Shown here piece after piece: positions 7,964 through 21,379 of a DNA stretch of 64,000 nucleotides. The stretch covers positions 2,926,001 through 2,990,000 of the forward strand of contig CM062211.1 in NCBI GenBank assembly GCA_031216445.1, in the 5' to 3' direction. The position numbers and the translations under genes were made by a program. The stretch's first letter is position 1; the number at the start of each line of letters is the position of its first letter. The notes beneath the pieces were generated by a model. The model had not been told where the DNA came from and did no database searches. It saw nothing but the letters and a program-made list of their open reading frames with translations. Origin of the DNA: Lateolabrax maculatus. Its lineage: Eukaryota > Chordata > Actinopteri > Acropomatiformes > Lateolabracidae.

Positions 7964-8906
7964 GTCAGAGTCAGGTACTGCACCGTGCCATCGGGTGAAG
8001 GCAGAGAAACACTCTTGGGTGGTTAAGACACATAACTTGACCCACGCCATGGCGGCAGGAGTACGGAGGCCTAGCTCCTGCAATGGGGAAGGATGACACC
8101 AAACAATTGTCCACCTGTCCCAAAATCTTCTTTCCACAGCGGTTCAACGGGGTTCAAATCTAGGGCCAGTCTTTTTTAATACCTTGGCCATATTGTCCTG
8201 TCTTTCATTTTTTTAATGCTTCTATGCACACAAATGTGTTTCATCCAACTGGTCTGACATTATAAACACGTTTCTTTAAAGTCCTCAAATTTGTTGAACC
8301 CTTTGAAAAACGTACTGAGAGATTTCAAGCGGCCAGTGCGTCACAGTGCCAAGACCCCATTCCCTGACCACGAATCGGACTTTAAATCCCCTGGGGGTCT
8401 CCCGCGCGGGTTAGAATCCTGCCACCTGTGAAAATTTCGGCACTTCCCCGTTCCTCCCTTTGTTTTTGTGCCAAAAGAGTGGATGTTGACAATTGTTGTC
8501 GTGGTCTTTGTATAGAAAATACTGAAGACACTTGTCTCGACGATTCCCTGATTTTATACAACTGCCCGAGTCAGCTTGAAAAGGACTGAGTGTACAGAGA
8601 AAGATGAACGCTTTCCCAAAGCGAGCTCCATGAAGCTGAGCTACATACGTGGCCCAGAGTTTGATTGTCCATCGTCGTTGATAGTTTGACAAAAAGGCCG
8701 TGACAAAATGCTTCATTATTTTCAAAACTAACTGTATAATTTGTCACCAAGGCAGATTAACTTGGCTTTTACACAGAAGAGCTTATTAGAGTAAGACAAA
8801 GTACGTGATTATTAGAGAGGTCAGTTACAGAGACAAAGCCCAGCTTTAGAGTGGGTGGTCACTTTTTCTCAAACAATTTTGTTTGCCCCGAGTCTACACC
8901 AGCGCC

Positions 8907-8978
8907 TCCCTGATGGTCTAGTGGCTAGGATTCGGCGCTCTCACCGCCGCGGCCCGGGTTCGATTCCCGGTCAGGGAA
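8907..8978 (+). tRNA. tRNA-Glu (CTC), unit 2
   Basis: Identical to the unit 1 gene, including both internal promoter boxes and the TTTT terminator. Confidence 0.98.
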
Positions 8979-10133
8979 TGTGGTTTTAGCACTGTGACGT
9001 GCTCCCAAGAGGATTCCGCTGCCTTTCTCCCACGGCTCAATTCAGCACCTGACTATAATCTGCCCCAGTCAGCCTGAAAAGGGTCGTGTGTACGGAAAAA
9101 GGAGATTGATGAATGCTTTCTCAAAGACGAGGAACAAGCCAGCTGCATGAAGCCCAAGTTTCTGTGCAGTGGCCCACACTGTGAACCCCATCAGGTTCTC
9201 TGACTTACACAAACGGTGGCGTGGTGACTAAAGTGTTAAATGCAACTGGCCCTAGATTTGAAGCCTGTGGAACATTTTTTCTTTTGCCTTCTACAAGGCA
9301 TATTCATTTGGCTGTTACATACAAGAGTTCATTAAACACATTCTACAAGACTGAAACATGTCCAGAATAGAAAAATCAATTGTGTAGTTTACACCAGCTT
9401 CATATGAGTAAATTGAACGTCAATTGAACGGTCCACCATCTCCCCTTTTTTCAATGTGAATAAATGTGTACATAATCGTTTTACTCTCTGTTGTTTGTTG
9501 GACCTTATGTTATTTTGATGGTTTTCAGGGTTTTGTGTAAAATGTCTTGTTCTTTTTGTGTATTTTATTCCATTCTTGGCAATAAACTTGAAAAACAAAG
9601 AGAGACAAGAGGGAGAATATTTAATGAATCTTATTACGTAGCTAAATGGATGATATACATTGCTTTGTGTCTACAGTGGAGGTTTCCATACAGCCCACTG
9701 ATGCGTTTGATCGTCTGGAATGACACCTTCGCCTGCAGCACCTGATGCCTCTTCAACCAAAGGTCTGTTTGCAGTCCTCTTTAACAGCTGAAAAACACAC
9801 TGAACACTTTGTTTTTTTATCAGGGTCATACTTCATGACTTTTCCTCATTTGATGAGAATTGCTAATAAACATTATGGTGAACTGAGGACATCTGCTAAT
9901 CCTACGGTGGCCCTGAAAGCTCAACACACTGCAACTTTCGGCAAAGGTCAGTTTCTCCTGGAAAAGCTGCTTTTGCCCAGGGGAGGTAGTTGTGGCAGAG
10001 GTTAAGGATGGACTACATATCCATTGGGGATTCATTCATTGGGGAGATTCCACAGGGTTCAGAACTAGGGCCCTATGGCAGGAGCTCTGAATTGTCCATC
10101 ACGTATGCTGGCATTGCAAAGACTTTGGTCGAG

Positions 10134-10205
10134 GCATTGGTGCTATAGTGGTGAACATAGCTGCTTCCCAAGTAGTTGATCCGGGGTCAATTCTTGGCCA
10201 GTGCG
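10134..10205 (+). pseudogene. tRNA-Gly-like pseudogene, unit 2
   Basis: Same 72 nt as the unit 1 copy, with anticodon-position CCC and decayed T-loop. Confidence 0.75.
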
Positions 10206-11386
10206 TCGTCTGTATAGGATCCTGTTCTGCAAGAACATCTGATGGAGGAAAAAAGGGTTTTCTAGCAGTAAAATTTAAAGCATGTGGACAGATGGCGTAG
10301 TAATTGAGGACAAAGTTCAAAATCTGGGCTAATCAAAAGAAAATTTGTCCTTCATGGACCTTCCTTATAACACGTGTTTGGCTTTTCAGGAAGCTGTCAT
10401 CCATTTTGCGCAGAGTTGCTCCTTTTCAAGTTGACTCGGCCAGGTCAGAGTCAGGTACTGCACCGTGCCATCGGGTGAAGGCAGAGAAACACTCTTGGGT
10501 GGTTAAGACACATAACATGACCCACGCCATGGCGGCAGGAGTACGGAGGCCTAGCTCCTGCAATGGGGAAGGATGACACCAAACAATTGTCCACCTGTCC
10601 CAAAATCTTCTTTCCACAGCGGTTCAACGGGGTTCAAATCTAGGGCCAGTCTTTTTTAATACCTTGGCCATATTGTCCTGTCTTTCATTTTTTTAATGCT
10701 TCTATGCACACAAATGTGTTTCATCCAACTGGTCTGACATTATAAACACGTTTCTTTAAAGTCCTCAAATTTGTTGAACCCTTTGAAAAACGTACTGAGA
10801 GATTTCAAGCGGCCAGTGCGTCACAGTGCCAAGACCCCATTCCCTGACCACGAATCGGACTTTAAATCCCCTGGGGGTCTCCCGCGCGGGTTAGAATCCT
10901 GCCACCTGTGAAAATTTCGGCACTTCCCCGTTCCTCCCTTTGTTTTTGTGCCAAAAGAGTGGATGTTGACAATTGTTGTCGTGGTCTTTGTATAGAAAAT
11001 ACTGAAGACACTGGTCTCGACGATTCCCTGATTTTATACAACTGCCCGAGTCAGCTTGAAAAGGACTGAGTGTACAGAGAAAGATGAACGCTTTCCCAAA
11101 GCGAGCTCCATGAAGCTGAGCTACATACGTGGCCCAGAGTTTGATTGTCCATCGTCGTTGATAGTTTGACAAAAAGGCCGTGACAAAATGCTTCATTATT
11201 TTCAAAACTAACTGTATAATTTGTCACCAAGGCAGATTAACTTGGCTTTTACACAGAAGAGCTTATTAGAGTAAGACAAAGTATGTGATTATTAGAGAGG
11301 TCAGTTACAGAGACAAAGCCCAGCTTTAGAGTGGGTGGTCACTTTTTCTCAAACAATTTTGTTTGCCCCGAGTCTACACCAGCGCC

Positions 11387-11458
11387 TCCCTGATGGTCTA
11401 GTGGCTAGGATTCGGCGCTCTCACCGCCGCGGCCCGGGTTCGATTCCCGGTCAGGGAA
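11387..11458 (+). tRNA. tRNA-Glu (CTC), unit 3
   Basis: Sequence identical to the unit 1 gene; stems fully paired and terminator present. Confidence 0.98.
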
Positions 11459-12613
11459 TGTGGTTTTAGCACTGTGACGTGCTCCCAAGAGGATTCCGCT
11501 GCCTTTCTCCCACGGCTCAATTCAGCACCTGACTATAATCTGCCCCAGTCAGCCTGAAAAGGGTCGTGTGTACGGAAAAAGGAGATTGATGAATGCTTTC
11601 TCAAAGACGAGGAACAAGCCAGCTGCATGAAGCCCAAGTTTCTGTGCAGTGGCCCACACTGTGAACCCCATCAGGTTCTCTGACTTACACAAACGGTGGC
11701 GTGGTGACTAAAGTGTTAAATGCAACTGGCCCTAGATTTGAAGCCTGTGGAACATTTTTTCTTTTGCCTTCTACAAGGCATATTCATTTGGCTGTTACAT
11801 ACAAGAGTTCATTAAACACATTCTACAAGACTGAAACATGTCCAGAATAGAAAAATCAATTGTGTAGTTTACACCAGCTTCATATGAGTAAATTGAACGT
11901 CAATTGAACGGTCCACCATCTCCCCTTTTTTCAATGTGAATAAATGTGTACATAATCGTTTTACTCTCTGTTGTTTGTTGGACCTTATGTTATTTTGATG
12001 GTTTTCAGGGTTTTGTGTAAAATGTCTTGTTCTTTTTGTGTATTTTATTCCATTCTTGGCAATAAACTTGAAAAACAAAGAGAGACAAGAGGGAGAATAT
12101 TTAATGAATCTTATTACGTAGCTAAATGGATGATATACATTGCTTTGTGTCTACAGTGGAGGTTTCCATACAGCCCACTGATGCGTTTGATCGTCTGGAA
12201 TGACACCTTCGCCTGCAGCACCTGATGCCTCTTCAACCAAAGGTCTGTTTGCAGTCCTCTTTAACAGCTGAAAAACACACTGAACACTTTGTTTTTTTAT
12301 CAGGGTCATACTTCATGACTTTTCCTCATTTGATGAGAATTGCTAATAAACATTATGGTGAACTGAGGACATCTGCTAATCCTACGGTGGCCCTGAAAGC
12401 TCAACACACTGCAACTTTCGGCAAAGGTCAGTTTCTCCTGGAAAAGCTGCTTTTGCCCAGGGGAGGTAGTTGTGGCAGAGGTTAAGGATGGACTACATAT
12501 CCATTGGGGATTCATTCATTGGGGAGATTCCACAGGGTTCAGAACTAGGGCCCTATGGCAGGAGCTCTGAATTGTCCATCACGTATGCTGGCATTGCAAA
12601 GACTTTGGTCGAG

Positions 12614-12685
12614 GCATTGGTGCTATAGTGGTGAACATAGCTGCTTCCCAAGTAGTTGATCCGGGGTCAATTCTTGGCCAGTGCG
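12614..12685 (+). pseudogene. tRNA-Gly-like pseudogene, unit 3
   Basis: Unchanged relative to unit 1. Confidence 0.75.
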
Positions 12686-13866
12686 TCGTCTGTATAGGAT
12701 CCTGTTCTGCAAGAACATCTGATGGAGGAAAAAAGGGTTTTCTAGCAGTAAAATTTAAAACATGTGGACAGATGGCGTAGTAATTGAGGACAAAGTTCAA
12801 AATCTGGGCTAATCAAAAGAAAATTTGTCCTTCATGGACCTTCCTTATAACACGTGTTTGGCTTTTCAGGAAGCTGTCATCCATTTTGCGCAGAGTTGCT
12901 CCTTTTCAAGTTGACTTGGCCAGGTCAGAGTCAGGTACTGCACCGTGCCATCGGGTGAAGGCAGAGAAACACTCTTGGGTGGTTAAGACACATAACTTGA
13001 CCCACGCCATGGCGGCAGGAGTACGGAGGCCTAGCTCATGCAATGGGGAAGGATGACACCAAACAATTGTCCACCTGTCCCAAAATCTTCTTTCCACAGC
13101 GGTTCAACGGGGTTCAAATCTAGGGCCAGTCTTTTTTAATACCTTGGCCATATTGTCCTGTCTTTCATTTTTTTAATGCTTCTATGCACACAAATGTGTT
13201 TCATCCAACTGGTCTGACATTATAAACACGTTTCTTTAAAGTCCTCAAATTTGTTGAACCCTTTGAAAAATGTACTGAGAGATTTCAAGCGGCCAGTGCG
13301 TCACAGTGCCAAGACCCCATTCCCTGACCACGAATCGGACTTTAAATCCCCTGGGGGTCTCCCGCGCGGGTTAGAATCCTGCCACCTGTGAAAATTTCGG
13401 CACTTCCCCGTTCCTCCCTTTGTTTTTGTGCCAAAAGAGTGGATGTTGACAATTGTTGTCGTGGTCTTTGTATAGAAAATACTGAAGACACTTGTCTCGA
13501 CGATTCCCTGATTTTATACAACTGCCCGAGTCAGCTTGAAAAGGACTGAGTGTACAGAGAAAGATGAACGCTTTCCCAAAGCGAGCTCCATGAAGCTGAG
13601 CTACATACGTGGCCCAGAGTTTGATTGTCCATCGTCGTTGATAGTTTGACAAAAAGGCCGTGACAAAATGCTTCATTATTTTCAAAACTAACTGTATAAT
13701 TTGTCACCAAGGCAGATTAACTTGGCTTTTACACAGAAGAGCTTATTAGAGTAAGACAAAGTACGTGATTATTAGAGAGGTCAGTTACAGAGACAAAGCC
13801 CAGCTTTAGAGTGGGTGGTCACTTTTTCTCAAACAATTTTGTTTGCCCCGAGTCTACACCAGCGCC

Positions 13867-13938
13867 TCCCTGATGGTCTAGTGGCTAGGATTCGGCGCTC
13901 TCACCGCCGCGGCCCCGGTTCGATTCCCGGTCAGGGAA
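13867..13938 (+). tRNA. tRNA-Glu (CTC) with T-stem mismatch, unit 4
   Basis: Reads GGCCCCGGTTCG instead of GGCCCGGGTTCG, so the middle T-stem pair becomes C-C. The B-box core GGTTCGATTCC is unchanged, so transcription should persist, but the stem is weakened and the product may be unstable or poorly processed. Confidence 0.88.
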
Positions 13939-15093
13939 TGTGGTTTTAGCACTGTGACGTGCTCCCAAGAGGATTCCGCTGCCTTTCTCCCACGGCTCAA
14001 TTCAGCACCTGACTATAATCTGCCCCAGTCAGCCTGAAAAGGGTCGTGTGTACGGAAAAAGGAGATTGATGAATGCTTTCTCAAAGACGAGGAACAAGCC
14101 AGCTGCATGAAGCCCAAGTTTCTGTGCAGTGGCCCACACTGTGAACCCCATCAGGTTCTCTGACTTACACAAACGGTGGCGTGGTGACTAAAGTGTTAAA
14201 TGCAACTGGCCCTAGATTTGAAGCCTGTGGAACATTTTTTCTTTTGCCTTCTACAAGGCATATTCATTTGGCTGTTACATACAAGAGTTCATTAAACACA
14301 TTCTACAAGACTGAAACATGTCCAGAATAGAAAAATCAATTGTGTAGTTTACACCAGCTTCATATGAGTAAATTGAACGTCAATTGAACGGTCCACCATC
14401 TCCCCTTTTTTCAATGTGAATAAATGTGTACATAATCGTTTTACTCTCTGTTGTTTGTTGGACCTTATGTTATTTTGATGGTTTTCAGGGTTTTGTGTAA
14501 AATGTCTTGTTCTTTTTGTGTATTTTATTCCATTCTTGGCAATAAACTTGAAAAACAAAGAGAGACAAGAGGGAGAATATTTAATGAATCTTATTACGTA
14601 GCTAAATGGATGATATACATTGCTTTGTGTCTACAGTGGAGGTTTCCATACAGCCCACTGATGCGTTTGATCGTCTGGAATGACACCTTCGCCTGCAGCA
14701 CCTGATGCCTCTTCAACCAAAGGTCTGTTTGCAGTCCTCTTTAACAGCTGAAAAACACACTGAACACTTTGTTTTTTTATCAGGGTCATACTTCATGACT
14801 TTTCCTCATTTGATGAGAATTGCTAATAAACATTATGGTGAACTGAGGACATCTGCTAATCCTACGGTGGCCCTGAAAGCTCAACACACTGCAACTTTCG
14901 GCAAAGGTCAGTTTCTCCTGGAAAAGCTGCTTTTGCCCAGGGGAGGTAGTTGTGGCAGAGGTTAAGGATGGACTACATATCCATTGGGGATTCATTCATT
15001 GGGGAGATTCCACAGGGTTCAGAACTAGGGCCCTATGGCAGGAGCTCTGAATTGTCCATCACGTATGCTGGCATTGCAAAGACTTTGGTCGAG

Positions 15094-15165
15094 GCATTGG
15101 TGCTATAGTGGTGAACATAGCTGCTTCCCAAGTAGTTGATCCGGGGTCAATTCTTGGCCAGTGCG
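15094..15165 (+). pseudogene. tRNA-Gly-like pseudogene, unit 4
   Basis: Same as unit 1. Confidence 0.75.
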
Positions 15166-16346
15166 TCGTCTGTATAGGATCCTGTTCTGCAAGAACATCT
15201 GATGGAGGAAAAAAGGGTTTTCTAGCAGTAAAATTTAAAACATGTGGACAGATGGCGTAGTAATTGAGGACAAAGTTCAAAATCTGGGCTAATCAAAAGA
15301 AAATTTGTCCTTCATGGACCTTCCTTATAACACGTGTTTGGCTTTTCAGGAAGCTGTCATCCATTTTGCGCAGAGTTGCTCCTTTTCAAGTTGACTTGGC
15401 CAGGTCAGAGTCAGGTACTGCACCGTGCCATCGGGTGAAGGCAGAGAAACACTCTTGGGTGGTTAAGACACATAACTTGACCCACGCCATGGCGGCAGGA
15501 GTACGGAGGCCTAGCTCATGCAATGGGGAAGGATGACACCAAACAATTGTCCACCTGTCCCAAAATCTTCTTTCCACAGCGGTTCAACGGGGTTCAAATC
15601 TAGGGCCAGTCTTTTTTAATACCTTGGCCATATTGTCCTGTCTTTCATTTTTTTAATGCTTCTATGCACACAAATGTGTTTCATCCAACTGGTCTGACAT
15701 TATAAACACGTTTCTTTAAAGTCCTCAAATTTGTTGAACCCTTTGAAAAATGTACTGAGAGATTTCAAGCGGCCAGTGCGTCACAGTGCCAAGACCCCAT
15801 TCCCTGACCACGAATCGGACTTTAAATCCCCTGGGGGTCTCCCGCGCGGGTTAGAATCCTGCCACCTGTGAAAATTTCGGCACTTCCCCGTTCCTCCCTT
15901 TGTTTTTGTGCCAAAAGAGTGGATGTTGACAATTGTTGTCGTGGTCTTTGTATAGAAAATACTGAAGACACTTGTCTCGACGATTCCCTGATTTTATACA
16001 ACTGCCCGAGTCAGCTTGAAAAGGACTGAGTGTACAGAGAAAGATGAACGCTTTCCCAAAGCGAGCTCCATGAAGCTGAGCTACATACGTGGCCCAGAGT
16101 TTGATTGTCCATCGTCGTTGATAGTTTGACAAAAAGGCCGTGACAAAATGCTTCATTATTTTCAAAACTAACTGTATAATTTGTCACCAAGGCAGATTAA
16201 CTTGGCTTTTACACAGAAGAGCTTATTAGAGTAAGACAAAGTACGTGATTATTAGAGAGGTCAGTTACAGAGACAAAGCCCAGCTTTAGAGTGGGTGGTC
16301 ACTTTTTCTCAAACAATTTTGTTTGCCCCGAGTCTACACCAGCGCC

Positions 16347-16418
16347 TCCCTGATGGTCTAGTGGCTAGGATTCGGCGCTCTCACCGCCGCGGCCCCGGTT
16401 CGATTCCCGGTCAGGGAA
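16347..16418 (+). tRNA. tRNA-Glu (CTC) with T-stem mismatch, unit 5
   Basis: Carries the same G-to-C change in the T-stem as unit 4, showing the mutant gene was copied. Confidence 0.88.
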
Positions 16419-17573
16419 TGTGGTTTTAGCACTGTGACGTGCTCCCAAGAGGATTCCGCTGCCTTTCTCCCACGGCTCAATTCAGCACCTGACTATAATC
16501 TGCCCCAGTCAGCCTGAAAAGGGTCGTGTGTACGGAAAAAGGAGATTGATGAATGCTTTCTCAAAGACGAGGAACAAGCCAGCTGCATGAAGCCCAAGTT
16601 TCTGTGCAGTGGCCCACACTGTGAACCCCATCAGGTTCTCTGACTTACACAAACGGTGGCGTGGTGACTAAAGTGTTAAATGCAACTGGCCCTAGATTTG
16701 AAGCCTGTGGAACATTTTTTCTTTTGCCTTCTACAAGGCATATTCATTTGGCTGTTACATACAAGAGTTCATTAAACACATTCTACAAGACTGAAACATG
16801 TCCAGAATAGAAAAATCAATTGTGTAGTTTACACCAGCTTCATATGAGTAAATTGAACGTCAATTGAACGGTCCACCATCTCCCCTTTTTTCAATGTGAA
16901 TAAATGTGTACATAATCGTTTTACTCTCTGTTGTTTGTTGGACCTTATGTTATTTTGATGGTTTTCAGGGTTTTGTGTAAAATGTCTTGTTCTTTTTGTG
17001 TATTTTATTCCATTCTTGGCAATAAACTTGAAAAACAAAGAGAGACAAGAGGGAGGATATTTAATGAATCTTATTACGTAGCTAAATGGATGATATACAT
17101 TGCTTTGTGTCTACAGTGGAGGTTTCCATACAGCCCACTGATGCGTTTGATCGTCTGGAATGACACCTTCGCCTGCAGCACCTGATGCCTCTTCAACCAA
17201 AGGTCTGTTTGCAGTCCTCTTTAACAGCTGAAAAACACACTGAACACTTTGTTTTTTTATCAGGGTCATACTTCATGACTTTTCCTCATTTGATGAGAAT
17301 TGCTAATAAACATTATGGTGAACTGAGGACATCTGCTAATCCTACGGTGGCCCTGAAAGCTCAACACACTGCAACTTTCGGCAAAGGTCAGTTTCTCCTG
17401 GAAAAGCTGCTTTTGCCCAGGGGAGGTAGTTGTGGCAGAGGTTAAGGATGGACTACATATCCATTGGGGATTCATTCATTGGGGAGATTCCACAGGGTTC
17501 AGAACTAGGGCCCTATGGCAGGAGCTCTGAATTGTCCATCACGTATGCTGGCATTGCAAAGACTTTGGTCGAG

Positions 17574-17645
17574 GCATTGGTGCTATAGTGGTGAACATAG
17601 CTGCTTCCCAAGTAGTTGATCCGGGGTCAATTCTTGGCCAGTGCG
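17574..17645 (+). pseudogene. tRNA-Gly-like pseudogene, unit 5
   Basis: Same as unit 1. Confidence 0.75.
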
Positions 17646-18826
17646 TCGTCTGTATAGGATCCTGTTCTGCAAGAACATCTGATGGAGGAAAAAAGGGTTT
17701 TCTAGCAGTAAAATTTAAAACATGTGGACAGATGGCGTAGTAATTGAGGACAAAGTTCAAAATCTGGGCTAATCAAAAGAAAATTTGTCCTTCATGGACC
17801 TTCCTTATAACACGTGTTTGGCTTTTCAGGAAGCTGTCATCCATTTTGCGCAGAGTTGCTCCTTTTCAAGTTGACTCTGCCAGGTCAGAGTCAGGTACTG
17901 CACCGTGCCATCGGGTGAAGGCAGAGAAACACTCTTGGGTGGTTAAGACACATAACTTGACCCACGCCATGGCGGCAGGAATACGGAGGCCTAGCTCCTG
18001 CAATGGGGAAGGATGACACCAAACAATTGTCCACCTGTCCCAAAATCTTCTTTCCACAGCGGTTCAACGGGGTTCAAATCTAGGGCCAGTCTTTTTTAAT
18101 ACCTTGGCCATATTGTCCTGTCTTTCATTTTTTTAATGCTTCTATGCACACAAATGTGTTTCATCCAACTGGTCTGACATTATAAACACGTTTCTTTAAA
18201 GTCCTCAAATTTGTTGAACCCTTTGAAAAACGTACTGAGAGATTTCAAGCGGCCAGTGCGTCACAGTGCCAAGACCCCATTCCCTGACCACGAATCGGAC
18301 TTTAAATCCCCTGGGGGTCTCCCGCGCGGGTTAGAATCCTGCCACCTGTGAAAATTTCGGCACTTCCCCGTTCCTCCCTTTGTTTTTGTGCCAAAAGAGT
18401 GGATGTTGACAATTGTTGTCGTGGTCTTTGTATAGAAAATACTGAAGACACTGGTCTCGACGATTCCCTGATTTTATACAACTGCCCGAGTCAGCTTGAA
18501 AAGGACTGAGTGTACAGAGAAAGATGAACGCTTTCCCAAAGCGAGCTCCATGAAGCTGAGCTACATACGTGGCCCAGAGTTTGATTGTCCATCGTCGTTG
18601 ATAGTTTGACAAAAAGGCCGTGACAAAATGCTTCATTATTTTCAAAACTAACTGTATAATTTGTCACCAAGGCAGATTAACTTGGCTTTTACACAGAAGA
18701 GCTTATTAGAGTAAGACAAAGTACGTGATTATTAGAGAGGTCAGTTACAGAGACAAAGCCCAGCTTTAGAGTGGGTGGTCACTTTTTCTCAAACAATTTT
18801 GTTTGCCCCGAGTCTACACCAGCGCC

Positions 18827-18898
18827 TCCCTGATGGTCTAGTGGCTAGGATTCGGCGCTCTCACCGCCGCGGCCCGGGTTCGATTCCCGGTCAGGGAA
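18827..18898 (+). tRNA. tRNA-Glu (CTC), unit 6
   Basis: Standard sequence, back to the paired T-stem after the two mutant units. Confidence 0.98.
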
Positions 18899-20054
18899 TG
18901 TGGTTTTAGCACTGTGACGTGCTCCCAAGAGGATTCCGCTGCCTTTCTCCCACGGCTCAATTCAGCACCTGACTATAATCTGCCCCAGTCAGCCTGAAAA
19001 GGGTCGTGTGTACGGAAAAAGGAGATTGATGAATGCTTTCTCAAAGACGAGGAACAAGCCAGCTGCATGAAGCCCAAGTTTCTGTGCAGTGGCCCACACT
19101 GTGAACCCCATCAGGTTCTCTGACTTACACAAACGGTGGCGTGGTGACTAAAGTGTTAAATGCAACTGGCCCTAGATTTGAAGCCTGTGGAACATTTTTT
19201 CTTTTGCCTTCTACAAGGCATATTCATTTGGCTGTTACATACAAGAGTTCATTAAACACATTCTACAAGACTGAAACATGTCCAGAATAGAAAAATCAAT
19301 TGTGTAGTTTACACTAACTTCATATGAGTAAATTGAACGTAAATTGAACGGTCCACCATCTCCCCTTTTTTCAATGTGAATAAATGTGTACATAATCGTT
19401 TTACTCTCTGTTGTTTGTTGGACCTTATGTTATTTTGATGGTTTTCAGGGTTTTGTGTAAAATGTCTTGCTCTTTTTGTGTATTTTATTCCATTCTTGGC
19501 AATAAACTTGAAAAACAAAGAGAGACAAGAGGGAGGATATTTAATGAATCTTATTACGTAGCTAAATGGATGATATACATTGCTTTGTGTCTACAGTGGA
19601 GGTTTCCATACAGCCCACTGATGCGTTTGATCGTCTGGAATGACACCTTCGCCTGCAGCACCTGATGCCTCTTCAACCAAAGGTCTATTTGCAGTCCTCT
19701 TTAACAGCTGAAAAACACACTGAACACTTTGTTTTTTTATCAGGGTCATACTTCATGACTTTTCCTCATTTGATGAGAATTGCTAATAAACATTATGGTG
19801 AACTGAGGACATCTGCTAATCCTACGGTGGCCCTGAAAGCTCAACACACTGCAACTTTCGGCAAAGGCCAGTTTCTCCTGGAAAAGCTGCTTTTGCCCAA
19901 GGGGAGGTAGTTGTGGCAGAGGTTAAGGATGGACTACATATCCATTGGGGATTCATTCATTGGGGAGATTCCACAGGGTTCAGAACTAGGGCCCTATGGC
20001 AGGAGCTCTGAATTGTCCATCACGTATGCTGGCATTGCAAAGACTTTGGTCGAG

Positions 20055-20126
20055 TCATTGGTGCTATAGTGGTGAACATAGCTGCTTCCCAAGTAGTTGA
20101 TCCGGGGTCAATTCTTGGCCAGTGCG
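20055..20126 (+). pseudogene. tRNA-Gly-like pseudogene, unit 6
   Basis: Has an extra change: first acceptor base G to T, removing the terminal G-C pair. Confidence 0.7.
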
Positions 20127-21307
20127 TCGTCTGTATAGGATCCTGTTCTGCAAGAACATCTGATGGAGGAAAAAAGGGTTTTCTAGCAGTAAAATTTAAA
20201 ACATGTGGACAGATGTCGTAGTAATTGAGGACAAAGTTCAAAATCTGGGCTAATCAAAAGAAAATTTGTCCTTCATGGACCTTCCTTATAACACGTGTTT
20301 GACTTTTCAGGAAGCTGTCATCCATTTTGCGCAGAGTTGTTCCTTTTCAAGTTGACTCGGCCAGGTCAGAGTCAGGTACTGCACCGTGCCATCGGGTGAA
20401 GGCAGAGAAACACTCTTGGGTGGTTAAGACACATAACTTGACCCACGCCATGGCGGCAGGAGTACGGAGGCCTAGCTCCTGCAATGGGGAAGGATGACAC
20501 CAAACAATTGTCCACCTGTCCCAAAATCTTCTTTCCACAGCGGTTCAACGGGGTTCAAATCTAGGGCCAGTCTTTTTTAATACCTTGGCCATATTGTCCT
20601 GTCTTTCATTTTTGTAATGCTTCTATGCACACAAATGTGTTTCATCCAACTGGTCTGACATTATAAACACGTTTCTTTAAAGTCCTCAAATTTGTTGAAC
20701 CCTTTGAAAAACGTACTGAGAGATTTCAAGCGGCCAGTGCGTCACAGTGCCAAGACCCCATTCCCTGACCACGAATCGGACTTTAAATCCCCTGGGGGTC
20801 TCCCGCGCGGGTTAGAATCCTGCCACCTGTGAAAATTTCGGCACTTCCCCGTTCCTCCCTTTGTTTTTGTGCCAAAAGAGTGGATGTTGACAATTGTTGT
20901 CGTGGTCTTTGTATAGAAAATACTGAAGACACTGGTCTCGACGATTCCCTGATTTTATACAACTGCCCGAGTCAGCTTGAAAAGGACTGAGTGTACAGAG
21001 AAAGATGAACGCTTTCCCAAAGCGAGCTCCATGAAGCTGAGCTACATACGTGGCCCAGAGTTTGATTGTCCATCGTCGTTGATAGTTTGACAAAAAGGCC
21101 GTGACAAAATGCTTCATTATTTTCAAAACTAACTGTATAATTTGTCACCAAGGCAGATTAACTTGGCTTTTACACAGAAGAGCTTATTAGAGTAAGACAA
21201 AGTACGTGATTATTAGAGAGGTCAGTTACAGAGACAAAGCCCAGCTTTAGAGTGGGTGGTCACTTTTTCTCAAACAATTTTGTTTGCCCCGAGTCTACAC
21301 CAGCGCC

Positions 21308-21379
21308 TCCCTGATGGTCTAGTGGCTAGGATTCGGCGCTCTCACCGCCGCGGCCCGGGTTCGATTCCCGGTCAGGGAA
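21308..21379 (+). tRNA. tRNA-Glu (CTC), unit 7
   Basis: Standard sequence with intact promoter boxes; TTTT follows six bases after the gene. Confidence 0.98.

Larger units (their letters stand above)
5861..8340 (+). repeat. Array unit 1 (2480 bp)
   Basis: First unit, joined directly to the inverted fragment on its left. Private difference: GGGATGAC near 7240 where other units read GGAATGAC. Confidence 0.95.
8341..10820 (+). repeat. Array unit 2 (2480 bp)
   Basis: Private differences: AAAGCATGTGG near 10277 and CATAACATGACC near 10512. Confidence 0.95.
10821..13300 (+). repeat. Array unit 3 (2480 bp)
   Basis: Its second half shares GACTTGGCC, CTCATGCAATG and AAAAATGTACTG with the second half of unit 4, marking a one-unit duplication. 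GTATGTGATT near 11281 is private. Confidence 0.95.
13301..15780 (+). repeat. Array unit 4 (2480 bp)
   Basis: First half resembles unit 5 (shared tRNA T-stem mutation); second half resembles unit 3. This fits an unequal exchange with breakpoints inside the unit rather than at its edge. Confidence 0.95.
15781..18260 (+). repeat. Array unit 5 (2480 bp)
   Basis: Shares the T-stem mutation with unit 4. Private: GACTCTGCCAGG near 17875 and GGAATACGG near 17979. Confidence 0.95.
18261..20741 (+). repeat. Array unit 6 (2481 bp)
   Basis: First unit with the subfamily marker CACTAACTTCATATGAG near 19312 in place of CACCAGCTTC. Private: GGTCTATTTG near 19682, an extra A in GCCCAAGGGG near 19900, and GACTTTTCAGG near 20300. 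Confidence 0.95.
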
